From NCBI GenBank assembly GCA_023267655.1, contig JAHFMV010000005.1, positions 13,200-67,874 of the forward strand: a DNA stretch of 54,675 nucleotides. The letters run 5' to 3'. Below are positions 54,666 to 54,675 of the stretch, piece by piece. The first letter of the stretch is position 1. Every line of letters starts with the position of its first letter. The position numbers were made by a program, and so were the translations under genes. The notes beneath the pieces are model-generated. The model saw only the letters and a program-made list of their open reading frames with translations, was not told where the DNA came from and ran no database searches. The stretch is from Candidatus Kaiserbacteria bacterium. GTDB taxonomy: Bacteria; Patescibacteriota; Minisyncoccia; Phycocordibacterales; UBA2100.

Positions 54666-54675
54666 GTGCATTGCA
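54666..54675 (+). CDS. Possible start of a gene cut by the right edge
   Basis: AAGGAGG (54652-54658) lies 7 nt before GTG CAT TGC at the window edge. The strong ribosome-binding site suggests a start of the non-leaderless class; only three codons are visible. Confidence 0.3.

Overview
The window reads as a chromosomal segment of a Patescibacteria (Candidate Phyla Radiation) bacterium, most like a Parcubacteria/Kaiserbacteria-type lineage. This is inferred from gene content, not from an rRNA gene, which is absent. Supporting features are compact housekeeping genes scattered without large operons, a reduced type IV pilus set (PilB, PilM, PilN, PilO), several short protein versions (YebC, DNA polymerase III delta, a Pol I without room for a proofreading domain), many small membrane proteins and large secreted Cys-rich proteins, and almost no biosynthesis. 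A striking trait is leaderless transcription. About 17 genes have a TANNNT -10 hexamer exactly 6 nt before the start codon, and a few more have 7 nt. A minority of genes instead carry a strong Shine-Dalgarno sequence.

Layout: 1-6.4 kb holds the ileS 5' end, a transglutaminase-like protein, ddl, a BrnTA-like toxin-antitoxin pair, a Pif1-family helicase and three unknown genes. 6.4-13.2 kb holds argS, an antitoxin pseudogene, tmk, rplK, a short-chain dehydrogenase, a NusG tail remnant with a candidate small RNA, a NYN-domain protein, a Nudix protein, nusG and secE. 13.3-19.5 kb holds secreted and membrane proteins, tRNA-His, an IS200-like element, tRNA-Leu and a LAGLIDADG endonuclease. 19.5-22.6 kb holds rplS, an IalB-like secreted protein, uppS, an acylphosphatase, a two-subunit lycopene-cyclase-like pair, tRNA-Val and tRNA-Arg(UCU). 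22.6-25.1 kb is the pilMNO cluster. 25.2-32.8 kb holds secreted Cys-rich proteins, ruvX, tRNA-Ser with an HNH endonuclease and a ParDE-like module.

32.8-37.5 kb holds tRNA-Arg(GCG), rpsT, ruvA, a MurE-like ligase, a lamin-tail protein, an RNA methyltransferase and tRNA-Lys. 37.6-46.3 kb holds two paralogous secreted proteins, holA, a membrane J-domain protein, polA, tsaE and pilB. 46.4-46.75 kb holds a well-delimited unidentified RNA gene on the minus strand. 46.8-51.8 kb holds ruvB, yebC, ruvC and a class A penicillin-binding protein. The last 2.5 kb holds an ECF sigma factor, a ParB-like protein and a KGG-repeat stress protein.

The most unusual structures are two homologous ~165-bp elements. 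Each starts at the 3' end of a tRNA-Arg gene, ends in a copy of that 3' end, and contains hairpins that differ by compensating changes. The unidentified RNA gene before ruvB is the other main candidate for something new. No CRISPR array, cas gene or rRNA gene was seen.
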